DNA from: an uncultured Butyricimonas sp.
Lineage (GTDB): Bacteria; Bacteroidota; Bacteroidia; Bacteroidales; Marinifilaceae
Assembly (NCBI GenBank): GCA_944321845.1
Contig: CALUMT010000012.1
Coordinates: 1 to 64,000, forward strand
Direction of reading: 5' to 3'
Length of the DNA stretch: 64,000 nucleotides
Both the position numbers and the translations under genes were made by a program. Position 1 is the first letter of the stretch; each line of letters opens with the position of its first letter. The notes beneath the pieces are model-generated. The model was not told the origin of the DNA and ran no database searches. It saw only the letters and a program-made list of their open reading frames with translations. This document shows positions 8,642-16,784 of the stretch, one piece after another.

Positions 8642-10498
8642 TTACTTGAACCAGGAAGCAACATCCTCGTTTTTCAGGATGTGAATGATGGTTTTCCCGT
8701 CGGCCGTGTAATTCGGATAACGGCAGGCAAAGAGACTGTCGAAGAGGTTACTCATTTCCTGGTTGTCGAGGACCTCATCGTAATCCAACGCCGCGGCACG
8801 AGCCAGCGCGAAAGCTACCCGCTCCTGCATCTTGTCCCGGATGGAACCCTCCGTGTTCTTGTAATGCTCGATAAGACTCACCAGGACTTCCCGCCCATGG
8901 GAATGCGAGAGGTCGGGAGGCGTAGAATAAATGGCATAACAGTTTTTGCCGAATTCTCCCAGTTCAAAACCCAGAATCGCCAAATCGGGCAGGATGTCCT
9001 TGACAAGCATGAAATCCTCCGCTGACAATTCCAACGTCTCGGGGAAGAGACTTTTCTGGCCCGACACCTGCTGGTGGGCAAGTTTTTCCAGGTAACGCTC
9101 GAAAAGAACACGCTCATGCGCCCGCTTCTGGTCAATGAACATCAACCCGGAATGGACCGGGGTGACAATATAACGCCCTTTCAACTGCACGAAAGCGATA
9201 TGGCTTTCCCCGGCCAGGGCTTCGGCCTGCATTTCCGTGAGGACGGTCTGGGTATCGGTCTGTTTTTCCTCCAAACCGGCAAACAAAGCATCCCAGTTGG
9301 AGGGAACAGTCTTCGCGTGGGCAACTTCCCCGGCCGGTCGGGCTGCCGGGCGTTCGAAGTCGGAATCCTCCTTCGTGATGGATGTGGCGTAATTGAACGG
9401 ATTATAGCCGGGTTTGTAACTTACCTTGGGTATTTTAGGCAGCACCGAGGAGGAGGGCATGGCAAAATCCAGCATACCTTCCGTGTCGAAGTCAATGGCG
9501 GGCGTCACGTTGAATTTCCCGAGGGCCTCTTTCACACAGGCAACGAGAATCTGGAAAATAGCCGCCTCGTCCTGGAACTTGATTTCCGTTTTGGTCGGGT
9601 GGATGTTCACGTCAATAATCGAGGGATCGACCTTGAAATAGAGGAAATACGAGGGTATCATATCCGCACTGATCAGCCCAGAATAGGCCTCCACGATAGC
9701 CTTGTGAAAAAAACTGTGCTTCATGAAGCGGTTGTTCACGAAGAAGTACTGCTCACCGTAGGTCTTCCGGGAATGCTGGGGCACGCAGACAAAACCTTCC
9801 ACGCTGACGATACCCGTCTCGCAGGAAACGGAGAGCAATTTGGCGTTCAGGCTTTTGCCAAAGGCGTTCACGATGCGCTGCCGCAGACCGGACACGGGGA
9901 AATTGTAGATTTCGTTGTCATTGTTCACCAGCGAGAAGGACACCTGAGGGGCGGTTAACGCCACACGCAGGAACTCGGTCGTGATGTTACGCATCTCGGT
10001 CGTATCGGATTTCAGGAATTTCCGTCGGGCAGGGATATTGTAGAACAGGTTCTTCACCAACATGTTCGTCCCCCGGGGACAGCTGATGTTTTCCTGGTTC
10101 CGAAGCTCGGAGTCGGCAATGAACAGGTAGGTTCCCAATTCATCCTCCTCCCGGCGGGTCCGCACCTCCACTTCCGCCACGGAAGCGATGGAAGCCAAGG
10201 CCTCCCCCCGGAATCCCATGGTCCGGATATTGAACAAATCCTGGGCACAGGCGATTTTCGAGGTGGCATGACGCTCGAACGCCATGCGGGAATCCCGCGG
10301 GGACATGCCTTTCCCGTCATCAATAACCTGGATAAAAGCCTTACCCGCATTTTTCAAAATCACCTGTATCTTCGTCGCACCGGCATCAATCGCATTTTCC
10401 ATCAACTCCTTGACCACGGATGCCGGACGTTGCACCACTTCACCAGCCGCAATCTGATTGGCTACAGAATCCGGTAATAACTGAATAACATCCCCCAT
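8642..10498 (-). CDS. mutL: DNA mismatch repair protein MutL
   Basis: This 618-residue MutL has the GHKL ATPase motifs in order: ELMENAIDAGATKI (motif I, about 32), DDGKGM (motif II, about 60), and GFRGEALASI (motif III, about 95). The C-terminal dimerisation domain contains IDQKRAHERVLFE. MutL couples MutS mismatch recognition to strand incision and removal. The canonical endonuclease signature DQHA(x)2E(x)4E here reads DQKRAHERVLFE, with His replaced by Lys. The usual C-terminal zinc motif is also not canonical (CRYPNYTADGKT). Whether this MutL nicks DNA itself is therefore open. It is followed upstream by two membrane-protein genes in the same direction. Confidence 0.96.
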   Translation of the reverse strand: MGDVIQLLPDSVANQIAAGEVVQRPASVVKELMENAIDAGATKIQVILKNAGKAFIQVIDDGKGMSPRDSRMAFERHATSKIACAQDLFNIRTMGFRGEALASIASVAEVEVRTRREEDELGTYLFIADSELRNQENISCPRGTNMLVKNLFYNIPARRKFLKSDTTEMRNITTEFLRVALTAPQVSFSLVNNDNEIYNFPVSGLRQRIVNAFGKSLNAKLLSVSCETGIVSVEGFVCVPQHSRKTYGEQYFFVNNRFMKHSFFHKAIVEAYSGLISADMIPSYFLYFKVDPSIIDVNIHPTKTEIKFQDEAAIFQILVACVKEALGKFNVTPAIDFDTEGMLDFAMPSSSVLPKIPKVSYKPGYNPFNYATSITKEDSDFERPAARPAGEVAHAKTVPSNWDALFAGLEEKQTDTQTVLTEMQAEALAGESHIAFVQLKGRYIVTPVHSGLMFIDQKRAHERVLFERYLEKLAHQQVSGQKSLFPETLELSAEDFMLVKDILPDLAILGFELGEFGKNCYAIYSTPPDLSHSHGREVLVSLIEHYKNTEGSIRDKMQERVAFALARAAALDYDEVLDNQEMSNLFDSLFACRYPNYTADGKTIIHILKNEDVASWFK

Positions 10499-10513
10499 AA
10501 CAAATCCTTCCTC

Positions 10514-10825
10514 CTAGAATAAATTGAGTATTGCCTCCAACTTGTAGGTCACCAAATAAAATCCAATTAACAATAATATAATCAACACGATAAAGAAGCG
10601 GTAGGAACTGCTCATCCGGTTCCCTGCACGGGAGGCTTTCCGCTTGTCGTATTCCCGCCGCAGACCGGCACGCACATCCGGGATGTATTCTTTCCCGTTC
10701 TCGTCCAAACCGAGTTCAGCACGTACCCGCTTTTCCCGTTCTTTTCTCGCTTCCTCTTCCGGATTCCAGTAACGAGGTTTCATGTTGAAACGCTTATATT
10801 CCGGTAACTTGACAAACATTCCCAT
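10514..10825 (-). CDS. Small conserved membrane protein of unknown function, upstream of mutL
   Basis: This 103-residue protein has a charged N-terminal two thirds rich in Arg, Lys and Glu (about residues 1-72) and one C-terminal hydrophobic helix (about 74-92, FFIVLIILLLIGFYLVTYKL). That layout suggests a tail-anchored protein with its soluble part in the cytoplasm. It lies 15 bases upstream of mutL and 6 bases after the UPF0104 gene, so it is probably co-transcribed with both. I do not recognise a named family. The codon structure and tight spacing support a real gene. Confidence 0.75.
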   Translation of the reverse strand: MGMFVKLPEYKRFNMKPRYWNPEEEARKEREKRVRAELGLDENGKEYIPDVRAGLRREYDKRKASRAGNRMSSSYRFFIVLIILLLIGFYLVTYKLEAILNLF

Positions 10826-10831
10826 GACGTT

Positions 10832-11926
10832 CTATTTTTTAGTGTTTTTCTGACTTGTTTTCTTTCCAAAACTCCGGGCCACCCATTTCGGAACGATAAA
10901 GGCCCCGATGAACAGGTAGGGATAGTAGCTGATCAAGCGCCACAGGATGGCCATCGCGATAGCTACCCCCGCATTGGGCAGGAATTCCCCGAGATATTTG
11001 GAGAAGACGTACTCGGCAAAACCGCTTCCCCCGGGAGTCGGACTGACGAGCATCATAATCCACATGACCAGCTGCCGGGCGAATATCAGGAAATGTTGTG
11101 CCCAATCGTACCGACCAAACCAAAAGGCCACCAGTATGGCATTCACCACCCAGTAGCGGGCTGTCCATGAAATGAAGGTCGCCCCAAAGGTCTTCAGCCA
11201 AAAGGAGAACGGCATGCTACGCAATTCGACGGAGTTGCGGATAATGTCCGAACCGGCCTCGTTGGCACTGTGCCGCCATTTCCGGAGAATGCGCCACTTG
11301 AAGAGTTTCATCAACAGGTATTTCAATCCCCGGGGATTCCGGAAAAGTCCGTAACTCAATATGACCAGATAGATGAACTTCACGGCATAACCGATGACCG
11401 CGAAAAGAATCAGGCTATCCACCACGGCCTGGGTGGTGTCGGACATATACCACAGATCCTGCTGGTTCACGCAAAGGAGAATCAACGGGAACATGATGAT
11501 AAAGTACAATTCATCCAGAAAAGAGGTCGCCATGACCATGGCCGAACTTTTCCCCACTCCAATGCCTTCCTTGTGCACGAAGAGGATGGCCAGACTCGTT
11601 CCCCCGATGGCCGAGGGAGTGACTGCCGAGGTAAATTCCCACAGGAAGATGATCCGCAGCGATTGCCACCAGGTCAATTTACCCCCGGAAAGGATTTTGA
11701 TACGGATCACGTAGCCCAAATCACGCGTGAACATACACAACAGGGCCACGAACAACCAGAATGCCGAAGCCCAGGTGAAGGTGATGGAATCAAAGGCCTT
11801 CGGGTCAAATTCATCATACAGCATCCAGGACACCACGGCCAGCCCGATGACTATCGGGTATATGATTTTATAGGGTTTTATCTTCCGGGTCAGCTGTTGC
11901 CCGTCATCCTTACGTTCTTCTTCCAT
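10832..11926 (-). CDS. UPF0104/LPG-synthase-TM family membrane protein (flippase-like)
   Basis: This 364-residue polytopic membrane protein of the lysylphosphatidylglycerol synthase transmembrane family (PF03706 type) has about eight hydrophobic segments. The diagnostic motif VSPTPGGSGFAEYVF lies near residue 295, and an earlier conserved SAVTPSAIGGTSLA lies near 120. It lacks the soluble aminoacyl-transferase domain of MprF, so it is a stand-alone membrane part. Related proteins are thought to move or anchor lipids or glycolipids across the inner membrane; the exact substrate is unknown. It is the first gene of a three-gene run leading to mutL. Confidence 0.85.
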   Translation of the reverse strand: MEEERKDDGQQLTRKIKPYKIIYPIVIGLAVVSWMLYDEFDPKAFDSITFTWASAFWLFVALLCMFTRDLGYVIRIKILSGGKLTWWQSLRIIFLWEFTSAVTPSAIGGTSLAILFVHKEGIGVGKSSAMVMATSFLDELYFIIMFPLILLCVNQQDLWYMSDTTQAVVDSLILFAVIGYAVKFIYLVILSYGLFRNPRGLKYLLMKLFKWRILRKWRHSANEAGSDIIRNSVELRSMPFSFWLKTFGATFISWTARYWVVNAILVAFWFGRYDWAQHFLIFARQLVMWIMMLVSPTPGGSGFAEYVFSKYLGEFLPNAGVAIAMAILWRLISYYPYLFIGAFIVPKWVARSFGKKTSQKNTKK

Positions 11927-11997
11927 TTAATCTCGTTTTTTTTCGGGGTCTAAGTTACAAAAAAAGCAAACACGAGCCGATATTTTATCCAAACCTC

Positions 11998-12028
11998 TTG
12001 TCTTTCTCTGTTTTTTTGCATATACTTG
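11998..12028 (+). promoter_or_regulatory. Promoter of the small membrane protein gene
   Basis: TTG at 11998-12000, a 20-base spacer, and TATACTTG at 12021-12028 (seven of eight matches to TAnnTTTG). It lies 31 bases before the ATG at 12060 and supports that short gene as real. Confidence 0.5.
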
Positions 12029-12059
12029 GATTACATGGAATATATTTAATAACAATGTT

Positions 12060-12284
12060 ATGAAAACACCCAACAATCCTCAAAAAGAACTGCAATTTTA
12101 TCGAGTTTTCTTTCGATATTCGTTACCCTTTATGTGCATATTGATGGCAACAGGCATGTATTATAGGATGGAAATCCCCTTAGAATACGTCATAAAATGT
12201 TGGATTGTATTGATAACAGGAGTAATTATGGCATACATCCTGACAAAATGGATTTTAAAAAGTAAAGAGCAGAATTTACCATAA
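12060..12284 (+). CDS. Small membrane protein of unknown function
   Basis: This 74-residue protein has a polar start (about 1-17), one hydrophobic helix (about 20-34, YSLPFMCILMATGMYYR) and a second (about 43-63, IKCWIVLITGVIMAYILTKW), ending in a lysine-rich tail. The hairpin topology with both ends in the cytoplasm is inferred. It stands alone on the plus strand between minus-strand genes, has a matching promoter upstream, and ends just before the bidirectional terminator at 12302-12328. No family is recognised. Confidence 0.6.
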   Translation: MKTPNNPQKELQFYRVFFRYSLPFMCILMATGMYYRMEIPLEYVIKCWIVLITGVIMAYILTKWILKSKEQNLP

Positions 12285-12301
12285 TCCTGTATATAATAAA
12301 G

Positions 12302-12328
12302 AAAAAGGGTGTAATAAACACCCTTTTT
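12302..12328. terminator. Strong bidirectional intrinsic terminator
   Basis: AAAAAGGGTGT (12302-12312), loop AATAA, and ACACCCTTTTT (12318-12328) form a perfect 11-bp stem with T-tracts on both strands. It serves the small plus-strand gene at 12060 and the minus-strand tRNA-Ala. Confidence 0.9.
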
Positions 12329-12334
12329 CTTTCG

Positions 12335-12408
12335 TGGAGAATATCGGAATCGAACCGACGACCTTTTGAATGCCATTCAAACGCTCTAGCCAACTGAGCT
12401 AATTCCCC
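12335..12408 (-). tRNA. tRNA-Ala (anticodon GGC)
   Basis: A 74-base cloverleaf is readable on the minus strand. The acceptor GGGGAAT pairs with ATTCTCC with one G-T wobble. The D-arm contains TAGCTCAGTTGGCTAGAGC. The anticodon stem TTTGA/TCAAA encloses the loop ATGGCAT, giving anticodon GGC. The T-arm contains GGTTCGATTCC. The discriminator is A and CCA is not encoded. The anticodon reads alanine codons GCC/GCU. No integrated element flanks it. Confidence 0.95.
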
Positions 12409-12419
12409 ATTTGCAGGTG

Positions 12420-12427
12420 CAAAGGTA
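12420..12427 (-). promoter_or_regulatory. -7 box of tRNA-Ala
   Basis: The minus strand reads TACCTTTG, an exact TAnnTTTG match, 12 bases upstream of the mature tRNA 5' end. At the -33 position TTTCG rather than TTTG is seen. Confidence 0.55.
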
Positions 12428-12461
12428 ATAAAAGATTTGAATTCCCGAAAATAACAGGCAA

Positions 12462-13490
12462 TTATTTCAACAGAATTTTCGCCCGTATCGCGTAATGATC
12501 GGAACAACGGATGGTGTCTCGGGTGTAGGCGACCGTCTGCAGCGAGGGCGTGTGCAGGATATGGTCTATCCGGAAAGAGGGAAACTCCCCGATATAGGTA
12601 TTGCCCAGACCATGCCCTTTCTCGATAAAACTGTCCAGCATGTCCTCATGCAACACGTGATAGGGATAGGACAAGGGGGTATCATTGAAATCCCCGCAAA
12701 GAATGATCGGATAGGGAGATTTCCGCATGTGATTTTTTATGGCCGTTGCCTCCTTTGCCCGGTTTTTATTGGCCAGCACCAGACGCTGCAGGAGCGTACG
12801 CACCCCCTGCTGTATGTCCTCGCTATTGCCATCCCGTAGTTCCTGGTATATCTGCTGCTCCTTTTTACCCAGGCGATAGGATTCCAGATGCACGCAATAC
12901 ACGCGGACGGTGTCCCGCTCCAACACGATATCCCCATATACACAGGCGGCACTGCATCCCTTGGGGAAGGTGATATTTCCCCGATGGAGTATCGGCCGAC
13001 GGGAAAGGATGGCCACATCTCCCTTGGAATGGTAGTCCACGTAGGAAGGGAAGTGTTGCAAACCGACACCTTTTCTCGGGAATTCCTGCAAACACACGAA
13101 ATCGCCCTTGAATGTTTCAATATAGTCCGTGATTCCCTTCAGAGATTTGTTGCCATACAGGTTCAACTGCCGGATATTATAGGACATGACCTCAATATCG
13201 CAGGACGTCTCGGGCAATGAACGGGAATTGAATCCATAATATCCCCGCAGGAAAGGATAACCCGCCAGAATCACGAGAAAAGAAATTATGGCCATCCGTT
13301 TCCAGCGGACAAGCCAATAGAAAAACAACAACAGGTTTGCAATCAACAGGTAATGGTAGGCCAATCCCAGCAGCGAGGAAAAATAAAAAACATTCGGGTC
13401 AACGTAAGGAGCCGTGTAACTCCCCACCAAACCGATTATGGCCACCCAGGTAATAACCAGAAATATCGTATCAATAATCCTCTTTACCAT
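12462..13490 (-). CDS. Endonuclease/exonuclease/phosphatase family protein with N-terminal membrane helices
   Basis: This 342-residue protein has three hydrophobic segments in the first 95 residues, then an EEP-fold catalytic domain. The catalytic blocks are VMSYNIRQLNLYG (Asn of the first metal site), DFVCLQEFPRK (Glu), VYCVHLES (His), ILCGDFNDTP (Asp and Asn), RIDHILHT and CSDHYAIRAKI (the terminal SDH). The fold hydrolyses phosphodiester or phosphomonoester bonds in nucleic acids, inositol phosphates or lipids; the membrane-anchored form in Bacteroidetes has no settled substrate. It follows the rhomboid gene without any gap, and is the last gene of the aspS-to-exonuclease run. Confidence 0.9.
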   Translation of the reverse strand: MVKRIIDTIFLVITWVAIIGLVGSYTAPYVDPNVFYFSSLLGLAYHYLLIANLLLFFYWLVRWKRMAIISFLVILAGYPFLRGYYGFNSRSLPETSCDIEVMSYNIRQLNLYGNKSLKGITDYIETFKGDFVCLQEFPRKGVGLQHFPSYVDYHSKGDVAILSRRPILHRGNITFPKGCSAACVYGDIVLERDTVRVYCVHLESYRLGKKEQQIYQELRDGNSEDIQQGVRTLLQRLVLANKNRAKEATAIKNHMRKSPYPIILCGDFNDTPLSYPYHVLHEDMLDSFIEKGHGLGNTYIGEFPSFRIDHILHTPSLQTVAYTRDTIRCSDHYAIRAKILLK

Positions 13491-14414
13491 CTAATTCCTG
13501 CCGGATTTAAACAACAATTCCTTTTCTTCCCGTGTCAGGCTCTCGTAGCCGGATTTGGAGATTTTGTCCAGGATCTCGTTTATACGGTCACTTTTCTGTT
13601 TTTTGTATTCGTTATACTCCCGGTCCGTCATGTTCGAGGTGTTTTTGTATTTCACCCGCATGTTCTTTTTCTTCGGGAATAGTTTTTTACCCAGTTTGTC
13701 GAAGAATCCGATTATACCACCGGCAATATCCACGTTGCGTCGGATGGCCAACGTGAAACAATAGCCGAACAAGGCTCCTCCCAGGTGGGCGATATGTCCC
13801 CCGGCATTATTGCTCGGGATACTCAACAGGTCGATAACGACCGTGAACAAGGCCAGATTGATCAGACGGACCTCGCCTATCAGGAATACATAGATTTTAT
13901 GGTTTGGCAGATAGGTACACACGGCAAACACGATGGCCATCACCGAAGCAGAAGCCCCGATGGCCCGGGAGAAATAACGTTCTTCCTCAAAGGCCGGCAA
14001 CAGCGAATAGGCCGCCATATACAAGACTGCTCCACAAAGTCCCCCCAGAATATACAGGCCCGTCAGTTTCTTCCCGGAAAAGTAATTCAGGAAGATTCCC
14101 CCGAACCAGTATAGCCATAACATATTAAACAACAAATGCAGGAATCCGAAATGCGTGAACATGTAGGTAAGTGCCGTCCAGGGTGTGTATAACAACTCCT
14201 CCGGCAAGGCCGGTACCCCCGTAAAGACGAGCAACAGGGGTTCCACCCGCTGATAACCCGCCAGCACGAGAAACACCTCCACCAATTTCAGGAAGAAGAA
14301 GACCCCCACGTTGATATATATCAACCGGGTCAGCGCACTCCCGTGACGGAATGAATTCTTAATTCCGTTCCATATCCCGCCCGATAAAAACTGTCCGTAA
14401 GGATTAGCGTACAT
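13491..14414 (-). CDS. Rhomboid-family intramembrane serine protease with C-terminal cytoplasmic tail
   Basis: This 307-residue protein has six hydrophobic segments with rhomboid signatures: HFGFLHLLFNMLWLYWFG (about 96-113), the catalytic serine block GASAS (about 158-162, where most rhomboids read GASG), and the catalytic histidine in GHIAHLGG (about 213). After the membrane core comes an approximately 75-residue basic tail with a DREYNEYKK block, as in many Bacteroidetes rhomboids. It should cleave membrane-spanning substrates in the inner membrane. The next gene upstream is a second rhomboid, so the two look like an old tandem duplication. Confidence 0.9.
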   Translation of the reverse strand: MYANPYGQFLSGGIWNGIKNSFRHGSALTRLIYINVGVFFFLKLVEVFLVLAGYQRVEPLLLVFTGVPALPEELLYTPWTALTYMFTHFGFLHLLFNMLWLYWFGGIFLNYFSGKKLTGLYILGGLCGAVLYMAAYSLLPAFEEERYFSRAIGASASVMAIVFAVCTYLPNHKIYVFLIGEVRLINLALFTVVIDLLSIPSNNAGGHIAHLGGALFGYCFTLAIRRNVDIAGGIIGFFDKLGKKLFPKKKNMRVKYKNTSNMTDREYNEYKKQKSDRINEILDKISKSGYESLTREEKELLFKSGRN

Positions 14415-14426
14415 ACTGCCCTGGTT

Positions 14427-15278
14427 TTAATAAAAACGACGGCTGTGTTTCCGCCAATACAATATAAGGAAGAAACCGAACAGCATTCCCCCCAAATGGG
14501 CGAAGTGTGCCACGTTGTCTCCAGCCGAATTCTGAAGTCCCAGGAACAACTCGACCGCCCCGTAAAGTATCACGAAGTATTTCGCCTTGATCGGTATAGG
14601 AATGAACATCAGGAATAGTTCCGTGTTGGGGAACAACATCCCGAATGCCAGCAATATCCCGAACACCGCACCGGAAGCCCCGATGGTGGTCACATTCAGC
14701 ATCTGCCTCATCACTCCCCGGTACATGTCATTGGCAACATCCGCCGCTCCCGACATATTCGGATCGGCCAACCAGGCATCGATAAACTTCTGTGCATCTA
14801 TCGCGTAAGTAGCATTAGCGACAGGAACTCCCACGTTAATGCTCCCGTACTGGCTTCGGATAAATTCCGCCAACAAGCCGGGGTCCGGGGCATTCTGGAA
14901 AGCCACGAATTGCTCCTGCACATGATAGTAGCCGTACCAGCTCACGAGCGAGTGCAGGACGGCAGCACCCAATCCCGTCACCAGATAATAAAAGACAAAA
15001 CGCTTGGTACCCCACACGGATTCCAGTATCCGCCCGAACATGAAAACGGCGAACATATTAAAGAACATGTGCGACAAGCCCTCATGCGTGAACATGTGCG
15101 TGAAATACTGGTACCAATGGAAATAATCGGATTGAGGCAGATGCAAACCCAACACACGCACGTAATCCATTCCTCCCCGACTCCCCATGAAATTCACGAA
15201 AAGGAATATCAGTACATTTATAATCAATATGGCCTTTACTGCCGGGGTGAGCCCCATGGCTGGTCTGTAATTATTCAT
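14427..15278 (-). CDS. Rhomboid-family intramembrane serine protease
   Basis: This 283-residue protein has six membrane helices and the intact motif IGASGAVFG (catalytic Ser about residue 197), HEGLSHMFFNMFAVFMFG early in the protein, and FAHLGGMLFG near the end (catalytic His). It lacks the basic tail of its neighbour. It also has a roughly 60-residue insertion between the early helices that contains the sequence around YAIDAQKFIDAWLADP, likely periplasmic. It overlaps the end of the ricT gene by 8 bases, so the two are translationally close. Substrates are unknown. Confidence 0.92.
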   Translation of the reverse strand: MNNYRPAMGLTPAVKAILIINVLIFLFVNFMGSRGGMDYVRVLGLHLPQSDYFHWYQYFTHMFTHEGLSHMFFNMFAVFMFGRILESVWGTKRFVFYYLVTGLGAAVLHSLVSWYGYYHVQEQFVAFQNAPDPGLLAEFIRSQYGSINVGVPVANATYAIDAQKFIDAWLADPNMSGAADVANDMYRGVMRQMLNVTTIGASGAVFGILLAFGMLFPNTELFLMFIPIPIKAKYFVILYGAVELFLGLQNSAGDNVAHFAHLGGMLFGFFLILYWRKHSRRFY

Positions 15279-16761
15279 TGCTTACCGGTTTATTGGTTTC
15301 CTTGTTACTCTGTTGTTCCTGCACTACAGGTTGGGGTTGCTGTACCTGCTGTGGCTGTCCCTTGTTTTCTCCCTTGTTCTCTCCCTTCCCTTTATTTTGA
15401 GGAGCATTGGCAGGCTTTCCCCCTTGCTTATTCTCCGGTTTGTTTTCCGGTCTGTTCTCCGGTTTATTCTCCGGCTTTTTCGCTGGTTTCGGACGATTGG
15501 GACGACCTTGCTGTTTCCCCTGATTATTCTGGTTTTTAGGCTGGGGAGCATTTCCCTTCGCCTCGGGTGCGGAAGCCTGATCCGCCGGAGTCGTTCCATT
15601 ATTGTTATTACCCTTTTGGCCGTTCTTCTGGTTGCCGCGATTACGGGAACGGTTTTTCTTCGACTGCTTTTTCTCGTCAAAACGATTCAAGCTCTCCTCT
15701 CCGACGCCATCCGTGTAACTCAACATTTTGGTCTCTTCGCCAGTAGCCTCCAAGGCTTTTGCCGGGATAACCCCCTTCTTGTTCAACATGATAATTTCCT
15801 TCACCCGCTCAACAGGCAATTTTACCAAAGCTCCCTTACCTTCCTTGTCAAAGGTATAACTCATGCTACGGCCAAAAATATCCGTTTTCTGGTGATACAG
15901 CATACCTTCGCCGGTATTCAACCACACGCTGGCCGACGGGAAATCCTTTTGCTCATCAATATAGGCATCCACCTCGTAATTCAGGCAACATTTCAGCTTT
16001 CCACATTGCCCGGCCAACTTCTGGGGATTCAGGGATATGTCCTGATAACGGGCGGCAGAAGTCGAAACCGAAATAAAGTTCGTGATAAAAGCAGAACAAC
16101 ACAATTTACGCCCACACGAACCGATTCCCCCGATACGTCCCGCTTCCTGACGGGCACCAATCTGCTTCATCTCGATACGGATATGGAAAGTCTCCGCCAA
16201 GACTTTAATCAACTTCCGGAAATCCACCCGGTCATTCGCTATATAATAGAAAATAGCTTTGGTCTTGTCCCCCTGGTACTCCACGTCCCCGATCTTCATT
16301 TCCAAACCAAGGTCTGCCGCGATTTTCCGGGAACGGATCATCGTGTCGTGTTCCAAGGCAATTGCCTGTTGCCATTTCTCGATATCATGCGGTTTCGCTT
16401 TCCGGTATATCTTCCGCAAGGGATTACGCTCCACGTCCACCCGTTTCAGGCGCATCTGCTCCCGCACCAGTTCCCCGGTCATTGACACGATACCGATATC
16501 ATGCCCCAAGGCAGCCTCTACGGCCACAATATCCCCTATCTTCAGATTCAACTTACTCGGGTTCAGGAAAAATCCCTTCCTCGTGTTCTTAAACCTCACT
16601 TCCACGATTTCCGAGGGATGAGGTCCTTCCGGAACATTCTCCATCCAGTTATATTCCGTCAATTTTCCAGCCAGCAAACGGTGATCAATAACAGGAACCA
16701 CCTGTGGCTTTATATTCTTGTTTTCCGCGTTCTCTTGAACTCCTGCATTCTCTTCACTCAT
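15271..16761 (-). CDS. ricT: RicT/PSP1-family cysteine-rich regulatory protein
   Basis: This 496-residue protein of the PSP1/YaaT (RicT) family has a conserved core at about residues 45-320. It contains VDFRKLIKVLAETFHIRIEM, the cysteine cluster CGRKLCC (about 213-219), and CGKLKCCLNY (about 250-259). These cysteines bind iron-sulfur clusters in the Bacillus RicAFT complex, where RicT affects RNA processing and sporulation. The remaining 170 or so residues are a low-complexity tail rich in Asn, Lys, Pro and Gln with repeated PENK/PENR units. The position next to holB is conserved across phyla and supports the identification. The role in Bacteroidetes is not established. Confidence 0.88.
   Translation of the reverse strand: MSEENAGVQENAENKNIKPQVVPVIDHRLLAGKLTEYNWMENVPEGPHPSEIVEVRFKNTRKGFFLNPSKLNLKIGDIVAVEAALGHDIGIVSMTGELVREQMRLKRVDVERNPLRKIYRKAKPHDIEKWQQAIALEHDTMIRSRKIAADLGLEMKIGDVEYQGDKTKAIFYYIANDRVDFRKLIKVLAETFHIRIEMKQIGARQEAGRIGGIGSCGRKLCCSAFITNFISVSTSAARYQDISLNPQKLAGQCGKLKCCLNYEVDAYIDEQKDFPSASVWLNTGEGMLYHQKTDIFGRSMSYTFDKEGKGALVKLPVERVKEIIMLNKKGVIPAKALEATGEETKMLSYTDGVGEESLNRFDEKKQSKKNRSRNRGNQKNGQKGNNNNGTTPADQASAPEAKGNAPQPKNQNNQGKQQGRPNRPKPAKKPENKPENRPENKPENKQGGKPANAPQNKGKGENKGENKGQPQQVQQPQPVVQEQQSNKETNKPVSNE
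15431..15490 (-). repeat. 12-bp tandem repeat encoding PENK/PENR units in ricT
   Basis: Five consecutive 12-base units of the type TTCTCCGGTTTG (plus strand), imperfect in third positions, encode repeated K-P-E-N or R-P-E-N tetrapeptides in the low-complexity tail of RicT. Confidence 0.8.
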
Positions 16762-16784
16762 AATTCTCTATATATTAAATCCTA

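Noticed and set aside
9074..9958. Long plus-strand open frame opposite mutL (294 codons)
   Set aside because: It is a shadow of mutL; the protein it would encode has no recognisable domain, while mutL motifs are intact.
12335..12408. tRNA-Ala as an integration site
   Set aside because: No integrase, repeat of the tRNA 3' end or mobile gene is visible on either side.
15313..16485. Long plus-strand open frame opposite ricT (390 codons)
   Set aside because: It is antisense to ricT and rich in Leu, Arg and Phe as expected from the complement of a Lys/Asn/Pro-coding sequence.
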